19,600 nt of DNA, taken from assembly GCA_016284575.1 (NCBI GenBank), contig JAEEPD010000049.1, positions 1-19,600 of the forward strand, given 5' to 3'. Within the stretch, counting starts at the first letter, position 1; each line of letters begins with the position of its first letter. The notes under the pieces are model-generated. The model worked only from the letters and a program-made list of their open reading frames with translations, was not told the DNA's origin and made no database searches. This DNA is from Bacillota bacterium. Its GTDB lineage: Bacteria; Bacillota; Clostridia; Peptostreptococcales; Anaerovoracaceae. Position numbers and translations under genes: made by a program. Shown here piece after piece: positions 1 through 6,221 of the stretch.

Positions 1-537
1 ATAAGGCAGGCTATAACCAGGTCCATCGCCGATCAGGGCAGGACCATACGTATCCCTGTGCACATGGTTGAGACCATAAACAAGCAGATCCGTGTGACCC
101 GCCAGCTGGTGCAGGATTACGGCCGTGATCCCAGCCCCGAAGAGATAGCAAGGGAGATGGGTATCAGCCCCGAAAAGGTGCGCGAGATATCCAAGATCGC
201 ACAGGAGCCTGTATCACTTGAGACCCCCATCGGCGAGGAGGAGGATTCCCACCTGGGAGACTTCATCCCTGACGAAGAGGCCATGTCTCCTGCGGATGCG
301 GCAGCCTTTTCCATGCTCAAGGAGCAGCTGGACGAGGTTCTGAGCACCCTTACAGAAAGAGAGCAGAAGGTGCTGAGGCTGCGCTTTGGTCTTGATGACG
401 GCAGGCAGAGGACACTGGAGGAGGTCGGGCAGGAATTCGACGTCACCAGAGAGCGTATCCGCCAGATCGAAGCAAAGGCCCTCCGCAAGCTTCGCCATCC
501 CTCCAGAAGCAGAAAGCTCAAGGATTATCTGGATTAA
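1..537 (+). CDS. rpoD: RNA polymerase primary sigma factor (sigma-A/RpoD), C-terminal part
   Basis: This is the housekeeping sigma factor, which directs RNA polymerase to -10/-35 promoters. The reading frame is open from base 1, so the start lies upstream; 178 residues are visible. They begin in the end of region 2.4 (IRQAIT...DQGRTIRIPVHM), continue through region 3 (ETINKQIR, then PSPEEIAREMGISPEKV), and end in region 4 with the LTEREQKVLRLRFGLDDG motif of 4.1. The region 4.2 helix-turn-helix follows (TLEEVGQEFDVTRERIRQIE), and the protein ends KLKDYLD, as RpoD proteins typically do. Spacing and motifs are those of an intact primary sigma factor and not of a stress or sporulation sigma. The stop codon overlaps the trmK start by one base (TAATG), so the two are very likely cotranscribed and translationally coupled. 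Confidence in the family is very high; only the N-terminus is missing. Confidence 0.97.
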   Translation: MRQAITRSIADQGRTIRIPVHMVETINKQIRVTRQLVQDYGRDPSPEEIAREMGISPEKVREISKIAQEPVSLETPIGEEEDSHLGDFIPDEEAMSPADAAAFSMLKEQLDEVLSTLTEREQKVLRLRFGLDDGRQRTLEEVGQEFDVTRERIRQIEAKALRKLRHPSRSRKLKDYLD

Positions 538-1289
538 TGAATTACAGCGAAAGAATCCAAACGCTTGCAGAGCTGGTGGACAGTGAGTCTGCGGCTGATA
601 TAGGGACAGATCATGCCTATGTACCAAGACTCCTTCTGGAGAACGGTATCTGCAGCTATGTAATAGCCTCTGATATCAACGAAGGGCCCCTTAAGATAGC
701 AAGAGACAATCTTAAAGAGCTGGATCTGGATAAAAACCCCTGGAAGGGCAGCATAGAATGCCACCTCCGTCTGGGGGCAGGCCTTGAACCCATAGAGTCC
801 GGCGAGGTTGAAAGCATAGTCATTGCAGGCATGGGCGGAGAGACCATTATCGATATACTCGAAGCAGAGCCTGAAAAGACAAAAAGCTTCAGGCAGTTCA
901 TCCTTCAGCCCCGGTCCAAGACCGAACTGGTCAGAAAATGGCTTGATGAAAACGGCTTTTATATAGTGAATGAGCTGCTTGTAAGGGAAGGGGCAAGATA
1001 CTGCCAGATAATCGATGCAAGAACCGAGCTTCCGGTGTTCTTTGCCGAATCCGGAGGTCTGGCCGGCGCGCCCTTTGAGCGCTTTCAAAGGCCGGAGGAC
1101 TATATAGTTCCGCCATTCTTCGCAGAGGATATGGCAGACCAGCCCCTAATACGTGAATATCTGGAGGCCGAAAGGCAGAAGACAGCAGAGCTTATAAAAA
1201 ACATGCAAAGCGCTGCCGAGCCGGATCTGGAGGAGATATCCTTCCGCCGGAATATACTCGAATATTTAAATAAAATACTTAGCTTATAA
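537..1289 (+). CDS. trmK: tRNA (adenine(22)-N1)-methyltransferase TrmK
   Basis: The 250-residue protein is a class I SAM-dependent methyltransferase that makes m1A at position 22 of tRNA in the cytoplasm. The SAM-binding motif I is DIGTDHAY at residues 21-28, the acidic motif II is ASDIN (D46), and the characteristic TrmK motif VIAGMGGE lies at 95-102. The C-terminal part, from about residue 180, is charged and helical, matching the C-terminal extension of the family. Length is normal for TrmK/YqfN. The ATG overlaps the rpoD stop (TAATG), and no separate ribosome binding site is needed if translation is coupled. In many Firmicutes trmK sits directly downstream of the sigma-A gene, usually followed by a Nif3-like gene (yqfO). 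Here the next gene is the RNase P RNA, so the usual third gene is absent from this position. Confidence 0.93.
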   Translation: MNYSERIQTLAELVDSESAADIGTDHAYVPRLLLENGICSYVIASDINEGPLKIARDNLKELDLDKNPWKGSIECHLRLGAGLEPIESGEVESIVIAGMGGETIIDILEAEPEKTKSFRQFILQPRSKTELVRKWLDENGFYIVNELLVREGARYCQIIDARTELPVFFAESGGLAGAPFERFQRPEDYIVPPFFAEDMADQPLIREYLEAERQKTAELIKNMQSAAEPDLEEISFRRNILEYLNKILSL

Positions 1290-1291
1290 AT

Positions 1292-1672
1292 TGTGAGTAG
1301 TCCATGCAATCGCGGGCTCCGGAGGGATCCGGAGCGTGAGGAAAGTCCGGGCTCCACAGGGCGAGGATGCCGGCTAACGGCCGGCGGGGGTGACCCCAGG
1401 GAAAGTGCAACAGAAAACAACCGCCTGCGTTTAACCCGCGCAGGCAAGGGTGAAAAGGCGGGGTAAGAGCCCACCGGGTTTGTGGCAACACAGGCCGTCA
1501 GTGTAAACCCCATCCGGAGCAAGACCAATCAGGGAGCCAGGCGGGAAACCGAACCGGCTGAAAGGGGGCTGCCCGTCCCTTCCCGGAAGGTAGGTCGCTT
1601 GAGGCTGGCAGTAATGTCAGTCCTAGAAAGATGATTGCTTAATACAGAACCCGGCTTACGGGCTGCTCACGT
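1292..1672 (+). ncRNA. rnpB: RNase P RNA, bacterial type A
   Basis: This is the catalytic RNA of RNase P, which trims tRNA 5' leaders. Conserved blocks appear in the right order: GAGGAAAGTCCGGGCTCC at 1338-1355 (5' half of P4 and CR I), GTGCAACAGAAA near 1406, GGTAAGAGCCCACCG near 1462-1476 (CR II/III), GGAGCAAGACCAATCAGG near 1516, the GGTAGGTCGCTTGAG segment near 1590, and ACAGAACCCGGCTTA at 1644-1658 (3' half of P4). The closing helix P1 can be drawn between GTGAGTAG (1293-1300) and CTGCTCAC (1663-1670), with one G.U pair. The blocks follow the E. coli-like type A and not the B. subtilis type B. It starts only a few bases after the trmK stop. A T-rich run (1672-1680) follows P1 and may end the transcript. 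The exact ends are inferred from P1. Confidence 0.95.
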
Positions 1673-1710
1673 TTTTATTTAGGTATATTTCAACGGGTCC
1701 TTCCTAAAGC

Positions 1711-1743
1711 ATGTGACATGGGGGACGGTTCTCTTTGTCACAT
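1711..1743 (+). repeat. Short inverted-repeat element resembling dispersed REP/RAYT-type palindromes; possible terminator
   Basis: ATGTGACA (1711-1718) is a perfect 8-base inverted match to TGTCACAT (1736-1743). The intervening 17 bases contain GGGGGACGGTTCTCTT. A run of five T follows (1743-1747), so the hairpin could also terminate transcription from rnpB before xth. From memory, the core GGGGACGGTTCTCTTTGTCA recurs as a dispersed palindrome in many Firmicutes genomes, often near REP-associated tyrosine transposases. No transposase is present in this window. The inverted repeat is seen directly; the family assignment is recall and needs a genome-wide copy count. Confidence 0.5.
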
Positions 1744-1789
1744 TTTTAAGGTTTGAAGGCTGGACCAATTCAAAATATAGGAGATTTAA

Positions 1790-2545
1790 ATGAAGATCGT
1801 TACCTGGAATGTAAACGGCATCAGAGCCTGCATCGGAAAAGGCCTGATAGACTATATCCAGCAGGAGGATGCGGATATCTTCTGCATTCAGGAGACCAAA
1901 TGCCAGCCCGGTCAGGCTCCCGTGGACCTGCCTCAGTATACCGAGTACTGGAATTCAGCCGTCAAAAAAGGCTATTCCGGCACTGCTATATTCACAAAGC
2001 ATGAGCCTCTGTCCGTCAATTATGATATAAATGCCGAGGGGCACGATACTGAAGGCCGGGCCATAACTCTTGAGTATCCTGAGTTTTACATGGTCACCAA
2101 CTATACTCCAAACGCTCAGGATGGCCTTGCAAGGATAGGCTACAGGCTGGAGTGGGAGGCTGCTAACCGCGAATATTTAAAGGAGCTTGACAGTAAAAAG
2201 CCTGTCATACTCTGCGGAGATCTGAATGTGGCTCATCAGGAGATAGACCTTAAAAACCCCAAGACCAACGTGGGCAATCCCGGTTTCTCCGATGCGGAGC
2301 GCGAAGCCTTCAGCCAGCTGCTCTCCTGCGGCTTCACAGACGCCTTCCGCTTTCTGTATCCCGACCGCATTGACGCCTACACCTGGTGGTCCTACCGAAT
2401 GAAGGCCCGTGAAAGGAACGTGGGATGGAGGATAGACTATTTTGTGGTCTCGGACCGCCTTGCGCCTAAGGTAAGGGACGTGCAGATCAGAGACCAGGTC
2501 TTCGGCTCCGATCACTGCCCGGTGGTGCTGGATATAGATCTTTAG
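1790..2545 (+). CDS. xth: Exodeoxyribonuclease III (AP endonuclease, ExoA/Xth family)
   Basis: The 251-residue enzyme cleaves DNA at abasic sites and has 3'-5' exonuclease activity in base-excision repair. It shows the full endonuclease/exonuclease/phosphatase fold signature: TWNVNGIRA (N7), the metal-binding IQETK (E35), GYSGTAIFTK, NYTPNAQDGL, CGDLNVAHQEIDL (D144, N146), the substrate-loop GFSDAERE, YTWWSYRMKARERNVGWRID, and the terminal catalytic GSDHCPV (D241, H242). Length is standard for the ExoIII subfamily. The start is set by GGAG at about 1780-1783, seven bases before the ATG. It follows the 1711-1743 hairpin, so it is probably transcribed from a promoter in 1744-1780 or by readthrough from rnpB. 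An open frame starting at 1753 in another phase is a shadow. Confidence 0.96.
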   Translation: MKIVTWNVNGIRACIGKGLIDYIQQEDADIFCIQETKCQPGQAPVDLPQYTEYWNSAVKKGYSGTAIFTKHEPLSVNYDINAEGHDTEGRAITLEYPEFYMVTNYTPNAQDGLARIGYRLEWEAANREYLKELDSKKPVILCGDLNVAHQEIDLKNPKTNVGNPGFSDAEREAFSQLLSCGFTDAFRFLYPDRIDAYTWWSYRMKARERNVGWRIDYFVVSDRLAPKVRDVQIRDQVFGSDHCPVVLDIDL

Positions 2546-2557
2546 CACCTCGCTTTT

Positions 2558-4279
2558 ATGAGCAGATATCAGAGAAATATACTCAGAACGACCCTTATGA
2601 CCGCTGCTTTGATAGCAGCGGCTGTTTTGCTTAGAGTGGCCAGCTACAGGCCCATAAGTCAGCTTGAAGACCGGTGGATAAACCTACTTCGCACTGCCAT
2701 CTATGCGGGAATAATCCTCTGGTGGGGCCTGTCTGTCTACAGGCGCATAATGCAGCAGCAGCTCAGGCTTTTCATGACGTCAGCTGCAATTATGATGGTC
2801 TTCTGGATCGTTCTCAGGGAGATCAAATACCGCTATGCAGTATCTCCGGACCTGATCCGTCATCTCTGGTATCTTTACTACCTGCCGCTGCTTACCATAC
2901 CGCTTCTGAGCTTTTATTCGTCTTTGTTTCCCGGAAAGCCTGAAAACTACAGGATAAGCCGGGGGCTGTATCTTCTTTTCATCCCGGGACTTGCGATCCT
3001 CCTGATGGTTCTGACCAACGATCTTCATGAGCTCGCCTTCAGTTTTCCCCCGGATCTTCCTGTAAGGAGCGAGGCTGCCTACAGCTACGGACCTGTTTAT
3101 TATATGGCGATTGCATGGATCCTTGGGCTTTCTGTTTTGTCTCTCGTAAACATGATAAGACGTTCCGTAAAGCCCATGAACAAAGCGTTCTGGATACCCC
3201 TTGTGCCAATTGCGGTGGCTGTAATTTACACTGTTTTCTATGTCAGAAGGGCTCCATTTGTCATGTTTGCCCTGCGCGACGTGGCTGTTTTCATATGCCT
3301 ATGCATAGCCGCCTTCTTTGAATGCTGCATACAGACGGGGCTCATACAGTCCAACTCCAGGTACAGGGAGCTTTTTGAGGCTTCAGCCGACATGTCATTA
3401 GGTATACTGAACGATTCTGGACAGCTCTGCTACGGCAGGCTGGATCCAAGGGTTAATCGGTCGCAGATCGAAGCCGCTCAAAAGGAAGCTGTAAAGCTTG
3501 GCAGCGGCACACTGCTTAAGGCCGGCAGCATCAGAAACGGCATGGTGGTATGGACGGAGGATGCATCAGCCCTGCTGAGACTGAACAGCCTTCTGGAGGA
3601 CCGCAGAACGGAGCTTTCCGAAAGAAACGCTCTGCTGAGGCTCGAGTACGAAAAGGAGTCCGAGCACCAGAAAACTGCGCTTCAGAACCACCTCTACGAC
3701 CTTCTGCAGAGCAGCACAAAAAGCCAGCTTCAGGAGATCGATTCTCTGGCAAGAAAGTACAGAGATTCGTTTACAGGTGACAGGCGGAGGATCCTAAGGC
3801 GCATACTTCTTCTTGGAAGCTTTGTCAAGAGGCGCAAGGATCTGGTCCTTTCCTCCTTTAATTCAGAGCTTCTGGATATTGAACGTCTGGAAAGAGCACT
3901 GAACGAGTCCTGTAATGCTCTTAGGCAAAACGGAATACGCGGAAGCTATATGCTTCAGCCGGCGCCTGACGGAAGCAGGCTGATGGACGCGGATCTTTTG
4001 TGCAGCGTTTATGATATTTTTGAGGCAGCCGCGGAGGTCCTGCCTGAAAAAACCGGCTTCCTGAGCTTTCGGATGGCATATCCGAAGGCCAGGCTTCGCA
4101 TAAGCATCACAACAGACGCTGTTCTGACTGAGGAACAGATCAGATCTCTGAAAAGGTCCATTGAGACTTCAGGGGCTGCAATCGTAAATATCGAATGTAA
4201 CGAAGACGGTACCCAGATCATCTGCGAGGACTTTGGCTCCGTGAAAGCGGAGGAGGAGGTGCAGAATGCTCAGAAATAG
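2558..4279 (+). CDS. Multi-pass membrane sensor with degenerate histidine-kinase C-terminus
   Basis: The 573-residue protein has about eight hydrophobic segments (near residues 10-27, 43-61, 70-87, 103-121, 136-153, 179-198, 211-229, 238-256). This resembles the 7TM N-terminal sensor region of certain clostridial histidine kinases. A PAS-like stretch follows (about 265-345), then a charged coiled coil (about 345-400), then a region laid out like a dimerisation/ATPase core. In that region I see no histidine phosphoacceptor motif, no N-box and no glycine-rich lid, so kinase activity is unlikely. It overlaps the downstream kinase gene by 14 bases, indicating tight cotranslation. The start is weakly supported: no Shine-Dalgarno is visible before 2558, and an in-frame ATG at 2597 is equally unsupported. 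Probable role is membrane signal input for the adjacent soluble kinase. The ligand is unknown. Confidence 0.78.
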   Translation: MSRYQRNILRTTLMTAALIAAAVLLRVASYRPISQLEDRWINLLRTAIYAGIILWWGLSVYRRIMQQQLRLFMTSAAIMMVFWIVLREIKYRYAVSPDLIRHLWYLYYLPLLTIPLLSFYSSLFPGKPENYRISRGLYLLFIPGLAILLMVLTNDLHELAFSFPPDLPVRSEAAYSYGPVYYMAIAWILGLSVLSLVNMIRRSVKPMNKAFWIPLVPIAVAVIYTVFYVRRAPFVMFALRDVAVFICLCIAAFFECCIQTGLIQSNSRYRELFEASADMSLGILNDSGQLCYGRLDPRVNRSQIEAAQKEAVKLGSGTLLKAGSIRNGMVVWTEDASALLRLNSLLEDRRTELSERNALLRLEYEKESEHQKTALQNHLYDLLQSSTKSQLQEIDSLARKYRDSFTGDRRRILRRILLLGSFVKRRKDLVLSSFNSELLDIERLERALNESCNALRQNGIRGSYMLQPAPDGSRLMDADLLCSVYDIFEAAAEVLPEKTGFLSFRMAYPKARLRISITTDAVLTEEQIRSLKRSIETSGAAIVNIECNEDGTQIICEDFGSVKAEEEVQNAQK

Positions 4280-5225
4280 ACAAAGGCTGGGTCCCGGAAG
4301 CATAAAGGAGGCTCTTGACGACCTAGATTCAGGCATCTGCTTTGCCCTTCCATCCGGGAGAGTAATACTCATAAACCACCAGATGGCCGAGCTTGCCGCG
4401 GTGTTGACAGGCGGATATCCACAGGATATACGCCAGATAAAGGACGCCCTTGAGAGCATTCCGGAGGCTGCGGGAATAAAAAGGCTCGACACCGGCAGCG
4501 AGCTTTTCGAGTTTCCGGACGGCAGGGTGTGGAGCTTTGAGACTTCGGTGCTGAAGGGCCCCGAGCTGCAGGATTTCTGGCGCATACGCGCCCTGAATAT
4601 GACCGAAGTTTACAAAGCCGGACAGGAGCTGGAGAACGAGAACCAGGCTCTGAGGGAGGTCAATACGGAGCTTCAGCAGATGCTGGAAAGGCTTAGCGAC
4701 CGCATAAGGGACAGGGAGAGCCTGGAGCTCAAAATGCGTATACACAACGAGATCGGCACGAGCCTGATAGCTCTGTCGGAGCTGCTGGAAAGCGGAGATA
4801 CCGAAGAAGCTGAGGACCAGCTTTCAAGGCTGATCGACGCCGTAGGCTACCTGGGAGTTGATACAGGAGCTCTCAGCAGAGAATCCGTTACAGAGCAGGC
4901 TGCAGCCCTTGGAATTAAAGTAAGCATAGAGGGAAGCATACCTGCAGCGGAACCCGCTTCCCGCATTTTCCTTGCAGCAGCCAGCGAATGCATAAACAAC
5001 TGTGCAAGGCATGCAGGCGGAAGCGAGATATTTATAAAGGTCTCTAAAACCGGAGGAGGACAGCGGTTCAGCTTCAGCAACAACGGCAGACAGCCCGATG
5101 CTCCCATAAGAGAGGGAGGCGGCCTGTCGTCCTTAAGACGTCTCACGGAGGAGGCAAAAGGCCGCATGACGGTCTTGTCCGAGCCCGGCTTTGAGCTTAT
5201 AATAGAACTGCCCATAGAAGCATAA
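4266..5225 (+). CDS. Soluble sensor histidine kinase with HisKA_3/HATPase-like core
   Basis: The 319-residue protein has no membrane segment. Residues about 20-110 look like a small PAS-type sensory domain. They are followed by a coiled coil (about 117-155) leading into the phosphoacceptor motif RIHNEIG with H160, equivalent to the H-[DN]-x-[IL]-G signature of NarL-partner kinases. The ATPase part shows an N-box, CINNCARHAGG (N244, N245), then FSNNGRQP and a glycine-rich EGGGLSSLRRL. The last is the G-box/lid arrangement typical of short clostridial kinases of this group. The start is supported by an excellent GGAGGAGGAGGTG just upstream, inside the end of the preceding membrane gene. The protein probably phosphorylates the response regulator encoded 17 bases downstream, taking input from the membrane partner. 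Kinase assignment is strong; the partnership is inferred from the operon. Confidence 0.86.
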   Translation: MLRNRQRLGPGSIKEALDDLDSGICFALPSGRVILINHQMAELAAVLTGGYPQDIRQIKDALESIPEAAGIKRLDTGSELFEFPDGRVWSFETSVLKGPELQDFWRIRALNMTEVYKAGQELENENQALREVNTELQQMLERLSDRIRDRESLELKMRIHNEIGTSLIALSELLESGDTEEAEDQLSRLIDAVGYLGVDTGALSRESVTEQAAALGIKVSIEGSIPAAEPASRIFLAAASECINNCARHAGGSEIFIKVSKTGGGQRFSFSNNGRQPDAPIREGGGLSSLRRLTEEAKGRMTVLSEPGFELIIELPIEA

Positions 5226-5242
5226 ATAAAAAGCACAGAAAC

Positions 5243-5878
5243 ATGTACAGAACACTTATAGCAGAGGACAACACTTATATGCAAAACCACCTGGCGGCCA
5301 TGCTTCGTGATGACAGCCGGTTTTCAGTGCTGGGTGTCTTCAAGGACGCCTTCGAGGCTGAGGAGGCCTGCAGGAGGGAGCCTGTGGATCTTGTGCTTAT
5401 GGATGTGCAGACCCAGCATAATCATTCGGGGCTTGCTGCAGGAAAGCGCATAAAGGAGCAGTATCCTGAGGTCAAGCTTGTGGTGGTCACATCCCTGATC
5501 GACCCTGACATTCTGGCCGGGGCAAAGGCCGGAGTTGCCGACAGCCTCTGGTACAAGGACCACAGTCCGCAGGAACTGGTGGATGTAATAGTGCAGACCA
5601 TGGAGGGGAAGCACATCTTCCCCGATGGAGCTCCATCTGTGGAGCTCAAGGACATGTTCTCAGGCGACATCACCCCAAGGCAGATAGCGATCCTGAGGCG
5701 CTTTGTGGAGGGCATGACCTACGATGAGATAGCCGCAGATCTTAAGCTTTCCAAAAACGGTGTACGCTGGAACCTTGATCAGATCGTGGAGAAGGGTGGC
5801 TTCGCCAATAAGCACGAGATGCTGGCGACCGTCATAGAAAACAAGCTGATAGTCACTACGCTCAGAGACAGTCAGTAG
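5243..5878 (+). CDS. NarL/LuxR-type DNA-binding response regulator
   Basis: The 211-residue regulator has an N-terminal receiver domain with an acidic pocket (E8, D9), phosphoacceptor D54 in LVLMDVQTQ, switch residue T83 in VVVTSL, and conserved K105 in WYKDHS. From about residue 145 a LuxR-type helix-turn-helix follows: TPRQIAILRRFVEGMTYDEI, then AADLKLSKNGVRWNLDQI. The HTH is somewhat divergent, with KNGVRWNL where typical members have VKTHV. It is the third gene of the signalling cassette, with 17 bases between it and the kinase. The ribosome binding site is weak (only a purine-rich AAAAAGCACAGAAAC leader), so translational coupling is likely. Targets are unknown; the nearest downstream candidates are the RNA at 5922-6107 and the surface-protein cluster from 6222. 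Confidence 0.88.
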   Translation: MYRTLIAEDNTYMQNHLAAMLRDDSRFSVLGVFKDAFEAEEACRREPVDLVLMDVQTQHNHSGLAAGKRIKEQYPEVKLVVVTSLIDPDILAGAKAGVADSLWYKDHSPQELVDVIVQTMEGKHIFPDGAPSVELKDMFSGDITPRQIAILRRFVEGMTYDEIAADLKLSKNGVRWNLDQIVEKGGFANKHEMLATVIENKLIVTTLRDSQ

Positions 5879-5885
5879 TTAAGCA

Positions 5886-5916
5886 TTTAAGTTTAAATAC
5901 TAATTTTTAGTATAAT
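5886..5916 (+). promoter_or_regulatory. Promoter-like sequence for the structured RNA
   Basis: A perfect TATAAT lies at 5911-5916 in an AT-rich stretch. The -35 region is weak: TAAGTT at 5888-5893 gives a 17-base spacer, and TTTAAG at 5886-5891 gives 19. Transcription would begin near 5922, just before the long helix of the RNA. The weak -35 suggests activation, perhaps by the regulator encoded immediately upstream, but this is inference. Confidence 0.5.
5897..5913. promoter_or_regulatory. Perfect inverted repeat overlapping the -10 box
   Basis: ATACTAA (5897-5903) and TTAGTAT (5907-5913) are a perfect 7-base inverted repeat separated by TTT. The right arm enters the TATAAT box at 5911-5916, a position where a bound protein would block or reposition polymerase. 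It could instead be a weak AT hairpin after the response-regulator gene. There is no poly-T tract after it, which argues against a normal terminator. Confidence 0.4.
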
Positions 5917-6046
5917 AACTTCGAAGCAGCAAGTCATGCGAAAGGCCATGGGCTAGCGCTTAATTGAGAGACGGCCGACTCCGGAGGCCGGATCGAGATT
6001 AAAAAGCGAGGCCTTGAGCGTCACTTGATGTTCGGGGGAAAATTTG

Positions 6047-6066
6047 TTGGCTATATTTGGCTATAT
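6047..6066 (+). repeat. Tandem 10-base repeat in the 3' part of the RNA
   Basis: TTGGCTATAT occurs twice head to tail (6047-6056 and 6057-6066), just downstream of the structured core and 19 bases before the terminator hairpin. It may be a duplicated protein- or target-binding site, or simple slippage. Confidence 0.75.
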
Positions 6067-6084
6067 ATTATTCACAGTTTATGC

Positions 6085-6107
6085 AGACCTGTAACAGGTC
6101 TTTTTTT
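6085..6107 (+). terminator. Rho-independent terminator of the structured RNA
   Basis: AGACCTG (6085-6091) and CAGGTCT (6095-6101) form a perfect 7-base stem with a TAA loop, followed by a run of seven T (6101-6107). It separates the RNA from the SLH gene that starts at 6222. If the RNA acts as a leader, this would be its attenuator; no clear competing antiterminator strand was found. Confidence 0.9.
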
Positions 6108-6138
6108 ATGCCTCAAAGGGCTGTTACTGGCACTTGTG

Positions 6139-6168
6139 TTAGTGATAAAAAAGCCGGAATGCTATAAA
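6139..6168 (+). promoter_or_regulatory. Possible weak promoter for the surface-protein cluster
   Basis: TATAAA at 6163-6168 is preceded by TTAGTG at 6139-6144 with an 18-base spacer. The -35 match is poor. A promoter is expected here because the terminator at 6085-6107 isolates the downstream genes. Confidence 0.3.
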
Positions 6169-6221
6169 ATTTTCAATGAGATATTATATCTTTTTCGAAT
6201 GAAAAGAAAAGGAGTAAGGAT

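Larger units (their letters stand above)
5922..6107 (+). ncRNA. Unidentified structured RNA with tandem G.A helix motifs
   Basis: An RNA of about 185 nt is predicted between a promoter-like TATAAT and a strong terminator, in the 343-base stretch without a protein gene (5879-6221). The outer helix pairs 5931-5947 with 6010-6026, 17 against 17 bases: AAGT, a C.C mismatch, ATGC, a tandem GA/GA, then AAGGCC. Inside it, CGCTT (5957-5961) pairs with AAGCG (6004-6008). Helix 5962-5976/5986-6000 (15 against 15) contains two further tandem GA motifs and closes a 9-base loop GACTCCGGA. Loop bases CTCCG (5979-5983) could pair with CGGGG (6033-6037) as a pseudoknot. It could be a stand-alone small RNA, a member of a known clostridial RNA family such as raiA, or a leader that regulates the SLH genes. 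I could not match it to a riboswitch consensus. I see nothing but a weak promoter and a ribosome binding site in 6108-6221. Confidence 0.65.

Noticed and set aside
5922..6030. Cyclic-di-GMP (type I or II) or ydaO riboswitch
   Set aside because: The location before surface-protein genes was suggestive, but the conserved core segments of these aptamers are not present.
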